A stretch of 13,641 nucleotides of DNA from DASUMF01 sp040510575 (GCA_040510575.1 JBEVIU010000137.1:1-13641); one strand, 5' to 3'; shown: positions 1 through 7,593, numbered from the stretch's first letter. Notes: generated by a model from the letters alone, not told the origin. Made by a program: numbers and translations.

Positions 1-566
1 GTCTTGAGCGCTTCGCGCAGCAGGTCTTCGACGGTGCCGTCGGCTTCGAGCGAGCTCAGCGCGTCGCGAACCTCGTCGGGTGCGTACCCGAGCCCCGTGA
101 GCGCGGCGCGCACCTCGGCGCGCGCGGAGGGCACCCGTTCGACCTCGGCGAGGTCGAGATCGGGCACGTCGAGGCGCGACTTGAGCTCGATGAGGAGCCG
201 CTGCGCGGTGCGCGGTCCGACGCCGGGCACGAGCGTGAGCGCGGCTTTGTCGTCGTCGAGCACCGCACGCCGCAGCACGTTCGGCGTGTGCACCGACAAC
301 ATCGCGAGCGCAAGCTTCGGCCCGACGCCGGTGGCGCCGATGAGCGCCTCGAAGGTGTCACGCTCGTCGCGTGTCGGGAACGCGTAGAGGGTCATCGCGT
401 CTTCACGAACATGGAGGTGGGTGAACAGGAACGCGGGGGACGCGGGCGTGAGCGCGGCCATCGCGCCGGTCGGCACGAGCGCGCGGTATCCGACGCCACC
501 GACTTCGAGCAGCACCTCGCCGGTGGCGGTGCGCTCGAGCACGGTCCCCCGCAAGGAGCCGATCAT
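1..566 (-). CDS. ruvA: Holliday junction branch migration protein RuvA (3' end outside window)
   Basis: RuvA binds the four-way Holliday junction as a tetramer and loads the RuvB motor for branch migration in recombinational repair. The frame starts at ATG 566-564 (MIGSLRGTV, the typical RuvA start) and stays open for 188 full codons to the window edge with no stop, ending in REALK. RuvA proteins are usually about 190-205 residues, so only a few residues are missing. Domain I (OB fold) covers residues 1-62. Two helix-hairpin-helix motifs are visible: GVGPKLALAML (80-90) and GVGPRTAQRLL (115-125). Domain III, the RuvB contact, is about 146-188 (ALTGLGYAPDEV). The ATG overlaps the ruvC stop as ATGA, implying coupled translation. 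ruvB is expected next, outside the window. Confidence 0.96.
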   Translation of the reverse strand, partial: MIGSLRGTVLERTATGEVLLEVGGVGYRALVPTGAMAALTPASPAFLFTHLHVREDAMTLYAFPTRDERDTFEALIGATGVGPKLALAMLSVHTPNVLRRAVLDDDKAALTLVPGVGPRTAQRLLIELKSRLDVPDLDLAEVERVPSARAEVRAALTGLGYAPDEVRDALSSLEADGTVEDLLREALK

Positions 567-1135
567 CGGGCGCCATCGCGCGCAACCGCGGCAGCGATCG
601 CGGCGCCGAGCTTGTCGCCGGTGAGCTGCGTGGCGTCATCGACAGCCCGCAGCGGCGCTCGCCACCAATGACAGAGCGCGAGCGCCAGCGCGTCGGCCGC
701 GTCGGGCGGGCGGGGAACCTCTCGCAGCCGCAGCAGCCGCGTGACCATGGCCTGCACCTCTTCCTTGCCTGCTGCACCGTCGCCAGCGACGGCGAGCTTC
801 ACCTCATTGGGGCTGTACTGCACCACCGGGATGCCCTCGCGGCCCGCCAGCGCGAGCGCGAGGCCGCTCGCCTGGCCCACCGACATCGCGGTGCGCACGT
901 TGACCTGGAACAGGACCCGCTCGACCGCGATCGCCTGCGGTCGGAGCTCCGCCACCAGGCTCTCGAGCTCGGCCGCCAGTGCCGCGAGCCGGTTCTGCAG
1001 CGGATCGCCGCGATCGGTGCTGATCACCCCACACGCGACGGCCGTGAAGTCGGCGCCCTCGCGTGTGACGGCGCCGTACCCACAGCGCGACAGGCCCGGG
1101 TCGATGCCCAGCACGACTCCCGACGGATCGAACAC
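563..1135 (-). CDS. ruvC: Holliday junction resolvase RuvC
   Basis: RuvC is the Mg-dependent dimeric endonuclease that cuts Holliday junctions symmetrically after RuvAB branch migration. The 190-residue product has the RNase H-like fold signature GIDPGLSRCGYG at 10-21. All four acidic catalytic residues are visible: D12, E72 (in AVERVLF), D145 and D148 (in DAADALALALCH). The C-terminal 25 residues after the core are slightly longer than in E. coli RuvC. The start is GTG 1135-1133, giving MFDPSGVVLG. No Shine-Dalgarno is needed if the message is leaderless: TAGCAT ends 7 bases before the GTG. A perfect LexA palindrome overlaps this GTG, so the gene should be SOS-induced. The stop overlaps the ruvA start by 4 bases. 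Confidence 0.97.
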   Translation of the reverse strand: MFDPSGVVLGIDPGLSRCGYGAVTREGADFTAVACGVISTDRGDPLQNRLAALAAELESLVAELRPQAIAVERVLFQVNVRTAMSVGQASGLALALAGREGIPVVQYSPNEVKLAVAGDGAAGKEEVQAMVTRLLRLREVPRPPDAADALALALCHWWRAPLRAVDDATQLTGDKLGAAIAAAVARDGAR

Positions 1136-1143
1136 GGGTTCGA
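1128..1143. promoter_or_regulatory. LexA/SOS box overlapping the ruvC start codon
   Basis: The 16-base sequence TCGAACACGGGTTCGA is a perfect TCGAAC-N4-GTTCGA palindrome, the LexA operator known from mycobacteria and other Actinomycetota. It covers the ruvC GTG (1135-1133) and reaches the last base of the -10 element, so bound LexA would block RNA polymerase at the start site. From family knowledge, ruvC of M. tuberculosis is also LexA-controlled. Regulation here is inferred from the site. Confidence 0.88.
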
Positions 1144-1148
1144 TGCTA
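1143..1148 (-). promoter_or_regulatory. Likely leaderless -10 element of ruvC
   Basis: On the minus strand TAGCAT (TANNNT type) is followed by exactly 7 bases (CGAACCC) and then the GTG of ruvC. This is the standard actinobacterial geometry for a transcript that begins at the start codon. The -35 region is poor; CTGAAG at 1166-1171, 17 bases upstream, matches TTGACA in only three positions. Inference from spacing and motif only. Confidence 0.6.
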
Positions 1149-1216
1149 CGGCACCTCCGCGAGGCCTTCAGGGATGGCGGCCAGGGATCGAGTTCGGCGC
1201 GCGGCGATCCGGCGCG

Positions 1217-1930
1217 TCAGTCGCGCTTGCGGCGCTTCCGGCGCTTGAACAGGGATCGGACTGCGAGGAGCGCCACCAGCGCGGCGACGATGGGGACGAC
1301 CCGTTTGATCAGCGCGTCGCTGGTGGCGTCGAGCAGGTCGACCGGCTGCGCCTCCGGCGAATTGATCGTGCGCACCCCACCGTTCTCCGAGGCGCCCGAC
1401 GGTGAGACGGGCGCCGCCGCGCCGCTGACCGGCGCTGCCTCGGTCGGGACCGTCTCGGTCGGGGCCGTCTCGGGCGCAGCCGCGTCGTCGGCGAGGACCA
1501 TGGCCTGGAGACACGAGGCGAACTGCCCGAGGAGCTTGCTCGACACGTCGGCCATCACACCCCGGCCGAACTGGGCGACCTTGCCGGTCACGTTGAGGTC
1601 GGTGTCGATCTTCACGAGCGTGCCGTCGCCGTCGGGCACCAGCGTGGCCGTGACGTTCGCCGACGCGTTCCCTTGGCCCCGAGTGTCACGCCCTTCGGCG
1701 TTGATCACCACACGCCGTGCGGCCTCGTCGGCCTCCACGATGCGCGCCGCTCCTTTGTACTGCGCGGTGATCGGACCGACCTTCACCTTCACGATCCCGC
1801 GGTACTCGTCGCCTTCGACCTCCTGGAGTTGCGCGCCCGGCATGCACGGCGCGATGCGCTCGACGTCGAGGAGCACCCCCCAGGCCACTTCGACCGGCAC
1901 GGCCACACGGAACTCGTCTTCGATCTTCAC
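1217..1930 (-). CDS. CoxG-like SRPBCC protein with C-terminal membrane anchor
   Basis: The N-terminal 145 residues are a START/SRPBCC domain of the CoxG type, known as CO dehydrogenase subunit G. Signatures are the CMPGA motif at 29-33, GxVKVKVGPITAQYKG around 45-60, and the GKVAQFGRGVM stretch at 117-126. CoxG proteins are thought to recruit or mature aerobic CO dehydrogenase at the membrane. A Pro/Thr/Ala-rich linker (about 150-185) leads to one hydrophobic segment (about 210-225) and a very basic tail (KRRKRRKRD), so the domain is probably held on the inner face of the membrane. The start is GTG 1930, chosen for AGGAG at 1936-1940, five bases upstream. It lies 40 bases after the MocA-like gene. 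No CO dehydrogenase catalytic gene is in the window, so the substrate is unknown. Confidence 0.85.
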   Translation of the reverse strand: MKIEDEFRVAVPVEVAWGVLLDVERIAPCMPGAQLQEVEGDEYRGIVKVKVGPITAQYKGAARIVEADEAARRVVINAEGRDTRGQGNASANVTATLVPDGDGTLVKIDTDLNVTGKVAQFGRGVMADVSSKLLGQFASCLQAMVLADDAAAPETAPTETVPTEAAPVSGAAAPVSPSGASENGGVRTINSPEAQPVDLLDATSDALIKRVVPIVAALVALLAVRSLFKRRKRRKRD

Positions 1931-1970
1931 GGGTGCTCCTGCATCGAACGAGGGTCAGGGGTTCTCGGGA

Positions 1971-2639
1971 TCAGAGGTTGTCGAGGTCGCCGGGCGTGTC
2001 GACGTCGACCGGACTGCCCGTGTCGTCGCACGCCACCTCCACCACCGGGTGGCGTTGCATCAACACGCGGGCGCCGACGTCGCCGGTGAGCTCGTGCGCT
2101 TCGGACCAGAGGCTACGCGCCACCAGCACCGGGTTGCCCCGCTCACCTCCGTACGTGGCGACGGCCAGCTGCGCGCCGTCGCCGAACGCGGCGGCCAGGC
2201 GGCGATACGACTCCGCGCCCACCCGGGGCTGATCGGCCAGCCCGATGCAGACGGCACCGATCGACGCGTACCCGTCGAGTGCGTCGAGGGCGGCGCGCAG
2301 GCTGCGAGCGATGCCTTCTTTCCAGTGGTGGTTGTGCACGATGTCGACACCAGCGGGGACGGCCTTGTCGACCTCGCGGTGTCGGTACCCGCTCACCAGC
2401 AGCACGGGCGTCAAGCCGGAGCCGAGTGCCGCTTCCAGCGCCCAGGTGACCAGCGGTCGCCCCTGCCACTCCTGGAGGCACTTCGGGTCGTCGCCACCGA
2501 AGCGACTGCCCCGTCCCGCGGCGAACACCGCGATCCCCACGTCGAGCCCGAAGCCTCCGGGGAGCGGCGACGACCGTGGCTCCGCCGCCGTCGGGGCGAG
2601 ACCGCCGGGGCCCCGGACGCTCGGTGGGTCGTAGGTCAC
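1971..2639 (-). CDS. MobA/MocA-like nucleotidyltransferase (molybdenum cofactor cytidylyl/guanylyltransferase family)
   Basis: A GT-A-fold NTP transferase of 222 residues. The nucleotide-binding loop FAAGRGSRFGG (39-49) is followed by DPKCL with the conserved Lys 53. The LADQP motif, typical of MocA-type enzymes, lies in the middle, and the end reads DVDTPGDLDNL, the family's usual C-terminal signature. MocA adds CMP to molybdopterin-Mo for hydroxylases such as CO or xanthine dehydrogenase; a CoxG-like neighbour fits that role, but other sugar or cofactor nucleotidylyltransferases are possible. The GTG start at 2639 overlaps the upstream stop (GTGA), supporting coupling. About 30 residues precede the catalytic fold, Pro/Gly-rich and without motif; an internal GTG at codon 34 is an alternative start. 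Confidence 0.8.
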   Translation of the reverse strand: MTYDPPSVRGPGGLAPTAAEPRSSPLPGGFGLDVGIAVFAAGRGSRFGGDDPKCLQEWQGRPLVTWALEAALGSGLTPVLLVSGYRHREVDKAVPAGVDIVHNHHWKEGIARSLRAALDALDGYASIGAVCIGLADQPRVGAESYRRLAAAFGDGAQLAVATYGGERGNPVLVARSLWSEAHELTGDVGARVLMQRHPVVEVACDDTGSPVDVDTPGDLDNL

Positions 2640-3046
2640 CCCGAGACGTCCGGCCCCGCGCGCTCGATGGTGATCCGCAGCACGAGGCGCTGGTCGCGCT
2701 CCATCGCGGCGCGGTAGTCGTCCCAGTCGTCGTGCTCACCACGCAGCGATCGGTAGTACTCCACGAGAGGATCCATCGCTTCGGGGAGTGGCACGATCTC
2801 GGCGGTGCCGTCGATCTGGACCCATCGACCGTAGAAGCCGTCGCTCAGCACGCAGAGCGAGACCCGCGGATCGCGTCGGATGTTCTTGGTCTTGACCGCG
2901 GTCTGGCGGGTGCTGATCGCGATCAGGCCGTCGGCGTCGACCGCGCACGTGACGGGCGACATCTGGGCTGACCCGTCCTTGCGGTTCGTGAGCAACACGG
3001 CGTTGTGGTGCTCACGGACGAACTCGCGTGCCGCGTCGATCTCCAT
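2636..3046 (-). CDS. PPOX-class flavin/F420-dependent oxidoreductase
   Basis: A 136-residue split-barrel protein of the pyridoxamine-5'-phosphate-oxidase-like superfamily. It resembles the small actinobacterial PPOX group (Rv1155-type) that binds F420 or a flavin. Supporting segments are HNAVLLTNRKDGSAQMSPV (14-32), ISTRQTAVKTKNIRRDPRVSL (44-64), and GRWVQIDGTAEIV (73-85), which form the barrel and the cofactor phosphate-binding surface. The acid-rich stretch RGEHDDWDDYRAAM (102-115) is typical of the subgroup. Substrate cannot be told from sequence. The start ATG 3046 sits 6 bases after a TAAGTT -10 element, suggesting a leaderless message. It is the first gene of a unit with the MocA-like and CoxG-like genes, overlapping the former by 4 bases. 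Confidence 0.85.
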   Translation of the reverse strand: MEIDAAREFVREHHNAVLLTNRKDGSAQMSPVTCAVDADGLIAISTRQTAVKTKNIRRDPRVSLCVLSDGFYGRWVQIDGTAEIVPLPEAMDPLVEYYRSLRGEHDDWDDYRAAMERDQRLVLRITIERAGPDVSG

Positions 3047-3052
3047 CGTTCG

Positions 3053-3082
3053 AACTTACCTTCACACCCATGAGCTCTTCAC
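3053..3082 (-). promoter_or_regulatory. Likely leaderless promoter of the PPOX-MocA-CoxG unit
   Basis: TAAGTT (3053-3058, minus strand) fits TANNNT and is followed by CGAACG and then the ATG at 3046, which would be the first transcribed codon. A weak -35 (GTGAAG, 3077-3082) lies 18 bases upstream. The rest of the 159-base gap 3047-3205 shows no gene and no clear terminator for yebC; the short GC inverted repeat near 3143-3153 is too tight to fold well. Confidence 0.5.
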
Positions 3083-3205
3083 GTCGGTGGAGACCCTGCG
3101 CATCCTCGAGACCGCCACGCGAGCACGGGCGCACTTCGAACAGCCCGGCTGATCCAAGCGTTGCTTCGACGGCAGCGATGGGTGCGGATGCAGAACCGGA
3201 TCAGC

Positions 3206-3958
3206 TCAGGAGTATGCGGCCGCCAAGACGTCGTCGGGGATGTCGAAGTTGGCGTAGACGTTCTGCACGTCGTCGTGCTCCTCGAGTGCATCGATGACGC
3301 GGAGCACCGACTTCGCCTTCGACGCCTCGTCCAGCTCCACTGCGGTGGTCGGAAGCATCGTGAGGTCGGCGCTGGTGACGGCGATGCCCGCCTCGTCGAG
3401 GGCGGTGCGCACCGAGTGGAGATCGCTGGCGCCGGTGGTGACCTGCCAGGTGTCTCCCTGGTCGGCGATGTCCTCGGCGCCGGCGTCGAGCGCGGCGAGC
3501 ATGAGGTCGTCCTCGGTGGCGGCCGACTTCTCGAGGATGATCACGCCCTTGCGCTCGAACTGCCACGCGACTGCGCCCGGCTCGGCGAGCGAGCCGCCGT
3601 TGCGGGTGAACACGTTCTTCACCTCTGAGCCGGTGCGGTTGCGGTTGTCGGTGAGCACCTCCACGTACACCGCCACACCGTTCGTCGCGTAACCCTCGTA
3701 CGTGATGCTCTCGTAGGTGACGCCTTCGAGCTCACCAGTGCCGCGCTTGATCGCCCGCTCGATGTTGTCCTTCGGCATCGAGCCGTCGCGCGCCTTCTGC
3801 ACCATCGTGCGCAAGGTCGGGTTGGCGTCGACGTCACCGCCGCCGTCGCGCGCCGCCACTTCGATCTGACGGGCGAGCCGCGCGAAGAGCTTGCCGCGCG
3901 CCGCGTCGGCCGCGCCCTTCGCGTGCTTGATGGAATGCCACTTGGAATGACCACTCAT
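3206..3958 (-). CDS. yebC: YebC/TACO1 family protein
   Basis: A 250-residue member of the YebC/PmpR/TACO1 family, of the expected length. The start MSGHSKWHSIKHAKGAADAARGK is diagnostic in its first residues, followed by RTMVQKARDGSMPKDNIERAI and the YEGYATNGVAVYVEVLTDN stretch in the second domain. The family was long called a transcriptional regulator; mitochondrial TACO1 and recent bacterial work point to a role in translation. The frame stays open upstream to 4153, but that part lies inside pdxT in another frame, and MSGHSKW fixes the start at ATG 3958. It begins 7 bases after the pdxT stop, with GAGGG as a modest ribosome site. Location near ruvC is common in bacteria; here three other genes intervene. 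Confidence 0.96.
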   Translation of the reverse strand: MSGHSKWHSIKHAKGAADAARGKLFARLARQIEVAARDGGGDVDANPTLRTMVQKARDGSMPKDNIERAIKRGTGELEGVTYESITYEGYATNGVAVYVEVLTDNRNRTGSEVKNVFTRNGGSLAEPGAVAWQFERKGVIILEKSAATEDDLMLAALDAGAEDIADQGDTWQVTTGASDLHSVRTALDEAGIAVTSADLTMLPTTAVELDEASKAKSVLRVIDALEEHDDVQNVYANFDIPDDVLAAAYS

Positions 3959-3965
3959 GATTCGC

Positions 3966-4550
3966 TCACCCTCGTGATTCGCTGACGTCGTTGAGGAACA
4001 GCTGGTGGATCCGCAGATCGCCCGAGAGCTCGGGGTGGAAACTTGCGACGTAGGCGACACCTTCGCGCGCCAGCACCGGTCGGTCGTCATGGACGGCCAG
4101 CACCTCGACGCTCGAGCCGAGCCGCTCGATCCCCGGTGCCCGGATGAACACACCGTGGAACGGCCCGCCTGTCAGTCCGGCCACCGCGACGTCGGCTTCG
4201 AACGAGTCGCGTTGACGCCCGTAGGCATTGCGCCGCACCGAGATGTCGACGATCCCGAACGACTCCTGGTCGGGACGGCCGTCGAGCACCTCGCGCGCGA
4301 GCAGGATCATCCCTGCACACGTGCCGAGCACCGGGAGGCCGTCGGTCAGTCGCTCGTGGAGGGGCTCGCGCAGACCCGAGGTGTCGAGCAACTTGCTCAT
4401 CGTGGTCGACTCCCCACCGGGGAGGATCACCGCGTCGAGCGCACCGATCGCCTCCGGGGTGCGGACCTCGACCGCGTCGACGCCGAGCGCGTCGAGCACC
4501 TCACGATGCTCTCGGAACGCCCCTTGCAGCGCGAGAACGCCAACTTTCAT
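3966..4550 (-). CDS. pdxT: Pyridoxal 5'-phosphate synthase glutaminase subunit PdxT
   Basis: PdxT hydrolyses glutamine and channels ammonia to PdxS in the deoxyxylulose-phosphate-independent route to vitamin B6. The 194-residue product has the class I glutaminase triad: nucleophile C78 in GTCAG, with H172 and E174 in FHPEL. The glycine-rich PGGESTTMSKL motif (44-54), typical of PdxT, forms the oxyanion region, and RAPGIE (137-142) is also conserved. The ATG at 4550 gives MKVGVLALQG, the standard PdxT start. It follows pdxS after 79 bases and precedes yebC by 7, so all three are likely co-transcribed. The 79-base gap shows no convincing promoter or terminator. Confidence 0.97.
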   Translation of the reverse strand: MKVGVLALQGAFREHREVLDALGVDAVEVRTPEAIGALDAVILPGGESTTMSKLLDTSGLREPLHERLTDGLPVLGTCAGMILLAREVLDGRPDQESFGIVDISVRRNAYGRQRDSFEADVAVAGLTGGPFHGVFIRAPGIERLGSSVEVLAVHDDRPVLAREGVAYVASFHPELSGDLRIHQLFLNDVSESRG

Positions 4551-4629
4551 GTCGGGATCACTCGCTCGAACGCAGCGTCCCTACGCAGATCCGGGTCGCT
4601 CGCCGGCATCGCCTGGGGGCCTCACGTCG

Positions 4630-5571
4630 TCACCAGCCGCGGTCGGCGAGCTTCACGTCGAGGGTCGAGACCTGCTCGCCCCGCATCGCTTCGCCCAGAC
4701 CGGTCGACACCTTGGCCACGATGTCGGCGTCGGCGTAGTGCGTGGTCGCCTCGACGATCGCCTTGGCACGGACCGCCGGGTCGTCGCTCTTGAAGATGCC
4801 GCTGCCCACGAACACCGCTTGCGCGCCCAGCTGCATCACCAGCGACGCGTCGGCCGGGGTTGCCAGACCACCCGCGCAGAACAGCGGGACGGGGAGCTCG
4901 CCGCGCGCCGCGACCTCCTGCACCAGCTCGATCGGCGCGCGCAGCTCCTTGGCCCAGCCGTACAGCTCGGCGGGATCCGCGGTGGTGAGCTTCCTGATGT
5001 CGCCGAGCACCGAGCGGAGGTGGTGGACGGCCACCGAGACGTCGCCGGTGCCGGCCTCACCCTTCGAGCGGATCATGCATGCACCCTCGCTGATGCGGCG
5101 CAGCGCTTCACCCAGGTTGGTCGCGCCGCACACGAACGGCACCGTGAAGGCCCACTTGTCGACGTGGTACGCGTCGTCGGCGGGGGTGAGCACCTCGCTC
5201 TCGTCGATGTAGTCGACGCCCAGTGCCTCGAGCACCTGCGCCTCGGCGAAGTGCCCGATCCGGCACTTCGCCATCACCGGGATGGTGATCGCGTCCTGGA
5301 TCCCCTGGATCATCTCGGGGTCGCTCATCCGCGCCACGCCGCCGTCGCGCCGGATGTCGGACGGCACCCGCTCGAGCGCCATCACCGCCACCGCACCGGC
5401 GTCTTCGGCGATCCGGGCCTGCTCGGGCGTGACGACGTCCATGATCACGCCACCGCGCAACATCTCGGCCAGCCCCCGCTTGACGCGGACGCTCCCCATT
5501 TGCCGTTCAGCCACCGAGGCGGTCTCCCGTTCCGGCACGGAGCCGGCTGTGCTGTCACCCATGTCCGCCAT
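4630..5571 (-). CDS. pdxS: Pyridoxal 5'-phosphate synthase lyase subunit PdxS
   Basis: PdxS is a (beta/alpha)8 barrel that condenses ribose 5-phosphate, glyceraldehyde 3-phosphate and ammonia from PdxT into pyridoxal 5'-phosphate; the complex is a 12+12-mer. The 313-residue product has the active-site residues D45 (GVIMDV), K102 (VMAKCRIG) and K170 (IRSKGEAGTG), matching D24, K81 and K149 of the Bacillus enzyme with a constant shift of 21. The C-terminal phosphate-binding part has FCAGGLATPADA and FVGSGIFKS. About 25 extra N-terminal residues precede the core. ATG 5571 is taken as start, but ATG 5562 (MGDSTAG) is nearly as good and neither has a strong ribosome site. It begins 9 bases after the DUF3048 stop. 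Confidence 0.97.
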   Translation of the reverse strand: MADMGDSTAGSVPERETASVAERQMGSVRVKRGLAEMLRGGVIMDVVTPEQARIAEDAGAVAVMALERVPSDIRRDGGVARMSDPEMIQGIQDAITIPVMAKCRIGHFAEAQVLEALGVDYIDESEVLTPADDAYHVDKWAFTVPFVCGATNLGEALRRISEGACMIRSKGEAGTGDVSVAVHHLRSVLGDIRKLTTADPAELYGWAKELRAPIELVQEVAARGELPVPLFCAGGLATPADASLVMQLGAQAVFVGSGIFKSDDPAVRAKAIVEATTHYADADIVAKVSTGLGEAMRGEQVSTLDVKLADRGW

Positions 5572-5580
5572 GCTACGCGG

Positions 5581-6684
5581 CTACTTCTTCTTGGGCTTCG
5601 TGGTTGTCGTGGGTGCCGCGGTCGTGGCGGGCACGGTGGTCGGAGGCGGCGGTGGCGCGAGCTCCATGTCGACCGGACTCCCCACCGGCAGCAGCTCCAC
5701 CCACGTGGGGCCGGGTCGCAGCAGGATCGGGATGCCGAGCGCATCCACATAGCGCGCAGGCTGGTTGCGGTCGGGACGGATCCAGCGGCCCGTGCGGACC
5801 GTGCCGTCGCTGAACACCCACACGTCGCCTTCACCGACCGTCAGGCCGTCGGCCTCACCCGGGTAGTCGGTGAACTGCACCACCACATTGGTCGGCGAGA
5901 GCTGGTTGCCGTTCGACGCAGTGTGCGGCGCGCCGTTCATCGATCGACGCCACACGCCGGCCGCGCCGTCCCACGCGTACGTGGGGTCGTAGCCGGGCGT
6001 GAACCCGACGCGGAAGCTCAACACGCCCTGCGCGAGCGAGGGCGGCGCGCCCTTGAGGTAGTACTGGAACAGCGGCGGGGGCGGCACCGGCTGCCCGCCG
6101 ACCGCGAACAGTTGCGGGCCGAGTGCGTAGAGGTTGTGCGGCGCGTCACGCGGCGGTTGGTTCGGCGCGTTGCGCACGAGCACGTCCTGGTTGTTCTCGG
6201 TGACGATCGTGACCGGCGCCGCCGCTGCTGCATCGACGTTGATCGCCGCGCCGCCGGAGAAGGTGAAGATGCCACCCACCGGCCACACGATGTCGGGGTC
6301 GATCGCCCGCACCGAGCGCACCGGGCCGATCACGTCGGGGATCTGCGAGTTGAACATCGCGACGAGGCGCGTGATGTTGCCTTCGACGACTTCTTCGTAG
6401 ACCACGTCGGCCTGGTCGAGCCCGGCCTGCGGGCGGGCGAACTCGGTGTTCTCGACCTTCACCGACACGGCTGGACGGGTGAGGCTCTGGCCCGACGGAT
6501 CGTCGAGCCCGGTGAGCGGTGCGACGGGTGGCGCCGGCGCCGTGGTGGTGGTCGACGGTCGTGTCGTGGTGGTGGTCGACTTCTTCGCATCCGCTTTGTC
6601 GTCGCCACCTCCCGAGCAGGCGGCGAGACCGAGGCTCGCGACGACGACCACGGCCATCGCGACAATGCTGTTGTTGCGCTTCAA
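5581..6684 (-). CDS. DUF3048-domain lipoprotein (YerB-like)
   Basis: A 367-residue exported protein. A signal peptide ends in a lipobox, LAAC, with C23 as the lipidated residue, followed by a Ser/Thr/Pro linker (about 28-55). The DUF3048 N-terminal domain begins near residue 70 (RPAVSVKVEN) and includes GLDQADVVYEEVVEGNITRLVAMF and GPVRSVR (120-126), the family's strongest motif. The second DUF3048 domain covers about 225-335 (WRRSMNGAPH, WIRPDRNQPARYVD). The end is a Pro/Thr tail finishing KPKKK, perhaps wall-spanning or charge-binding. Function of the family is unknown. The start is TTG 6684, directly after the htpX stop; AGGAG 6 bases upstream inside htpX makes this rare start convincing. 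Confidence 0.9.
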   Translation of the reverse strand: MKRNNSIVAMAVVVVASLGLAACSGGGDDKADAKKSTTTTTRPSTTTTAPAPPVAPLTGLDDPSGQSLTRPAVSVKVENTEFARPQAGLDQADVVYEEVVEGNITRLVAMFNSQIPDVIGPVRSVRAIDPDIVWPVGGIFTFSGGAAINVDAAAAAPVTIVTENNQDVLVRNAPNQPPRDAPHNLYALGPQLFAVGGQPVPPPPLFQYYLKGAPPSLAQGVLSFRVGFTPGYDPTYAWDGAAGVWRRSMNGAPHTASNGNQLSPTNVVVQFTDYPGEADGLTVGEGDVWVFSDGTVRTGRWIRPDRNQPARYVDALGIPILLRPGPTWVELLPVGSPVDMELAPPPPPTTVPATTAAPTTTTKPKKK

Positions 6685-7593
6685 CTACATCTCCTGGAGG
6701 CGGGCGATCCGGTCCTCGAGCGGCGGGTGGGTGTCGAACATGTTGTCGAACTTGCGTCGCTCGGTCTTCTCTGGCGCGGTCTCGAGCGGTTGCTCGATCC
6801 ACATCTGTGCGGTGGCCTTCGTCGCGTTGTGCACGACGGCCTTGTCGTCGCGGAGCTTCTCCAGCGCGGAGATGAGGCCCGGCGGGTAGCGCGTGAGCTG
6901 CACCCCGCTCGCGTCGGCGAGGTACTCGCGGTTCCGGCTCATCGCGAACTGCATCATGTACGCCGCGAACGGCGCGAGCACGATCAACGCGAGGGCGAGG
7001 ATCGCGATGATCCCGCCGAGGGGCGAGTTGTCGTTGCTGTCCCGACGGTCGCGCATCCCACCCCAGAACGCGAAGCGCAGACCGATGTCGCCGATGAGCG
7101 CGATCGCCCCGACCGCGACCACCGCCACGGTGGTGACGAGGATGTCGTAGTTCTTGATGTGCGAGAGCTCGTGCGCGAGCACGCCCTCGAGCTCGACCCG
7201 GTTCATCTTCTCGAGCAGGCCGGTGGTGACCGCGATGGCTGCGTGCTCCGGATTGCGCCCCGTTGCGAACGCATTGGGCGCGGGGTCGTCGACCACGTAC
7301 AGGCGCGGCTTCGGCAACCCGGCGGCGATGCAGAGGCCCTCGACGAGGTTGTGGTACCGCCGATACTCCGCCTCGTCGGCGGGCTTCGCCCGACTGGCGG
7401 CCAGCGCGATCGAGTCGGACTTGAAGTACGAGAAGAACGCGATGCCACCGGCGACGATCACCGCGATGATGACGCCCGCCCAGCCGGCTTGGAAGAGCGC
7501 GGTGAGCGCGAGGGCCACGAGCGCGATGAGGCCGACGAACGCGGCCAGGATCACGAAGGTGCGTCGCTTGTTGCGCGCGATCTGCTCGTACAC
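6685..7593 (-). CDS. htpX: HtpX-like M48 membrane metalloprotease
   Basis: A 302-residue zinc protease of the M48 family, which degrades damaged membrane proteins. The zinc motif HELSH is at 141-145 (ligands H141 and H145, catalytic E142); the third ligand is probably E223 in NREYLADASG. NAFATGRNPEHAAIAV (107-122), typical of HtpX, is present. Membrane segments are seen at about 12-34, 38-56, 152-172 and 192-214. The C-terminal FDTHPPLEDRIARL is the conserved family end. The start is GTG 7593; it has no clear Shine-Dalgarno. The frame is open back to the lemA stop at 7657 with no other start codon, and the intervening 21 codons read like plausible protein. LemA-HtpX pairs are common. Confidence 0.93.
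   Translation of the reverse strand: MYEQIARNKRRTFVILAAFVGLIALVALALTALFQAGWAGVIIAVIVAGGIAFFSYFKSDSIALAASRAKPADEAEYRRYHNLVEGLCIAAGLPKPRLYVVDDPAPNAFATGRNPEHAAIAVTTGLLEKMNRVELEGVLAHELSHIKNYDILVTTVAVVAVGAIALIGDIGLRFAFWGGMRDRRDSNDNSPLGGIIAILALALIVLAPFAAYMMQFAMSRNREYLADASGVQLTRYPPGLISALEKLRDDKAVVHNATKATAQMWIEQPLETAPEKTERRKFDNMFDTHPPLEDRIARLQEM
6691..6695 (-). promoter_or_regulatory. Ribosome binding site that fixes the TTG start of the DUF3048 gene
   Basis: AGGAG on the minus strand lies in the last codons of htpX, six bases (ATGTAG, including the htpX stop) before TTG 6684. There is no ATG or GTG nearby in frame that would give the intact signal peptide, so the site decides the start and couples the two genes. 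Confidence 0.7.

Noticed and set aside
741..2717. Plus-strand frame of 658 codons opposite ruvC, the CoxG-like and the MocA-like genes
   Set aside because: Shadow of three recognised genes; Ser/Thr/Arg-rich translation and a change of character at each gene border.
3049..3064. TCGAAC-like text near the PPOX start as a second SOS box
   Set aside because: Only one half-site is present; the matching GTTCGA at the right distance is missing.
3047..3205. Possible small RNA or tRNA in the yebC-PPOX gap
   Set aside because: No cloverleaf, no T-loop sequence and no clear hairpin with a terminator were found; only the promoter near 3053 can be supported.
3959..4153. N-terminal extension of yebC
   Set aside because: The family start MSGHSKW is at 3958; the extension overlaps pdxT in another frame.
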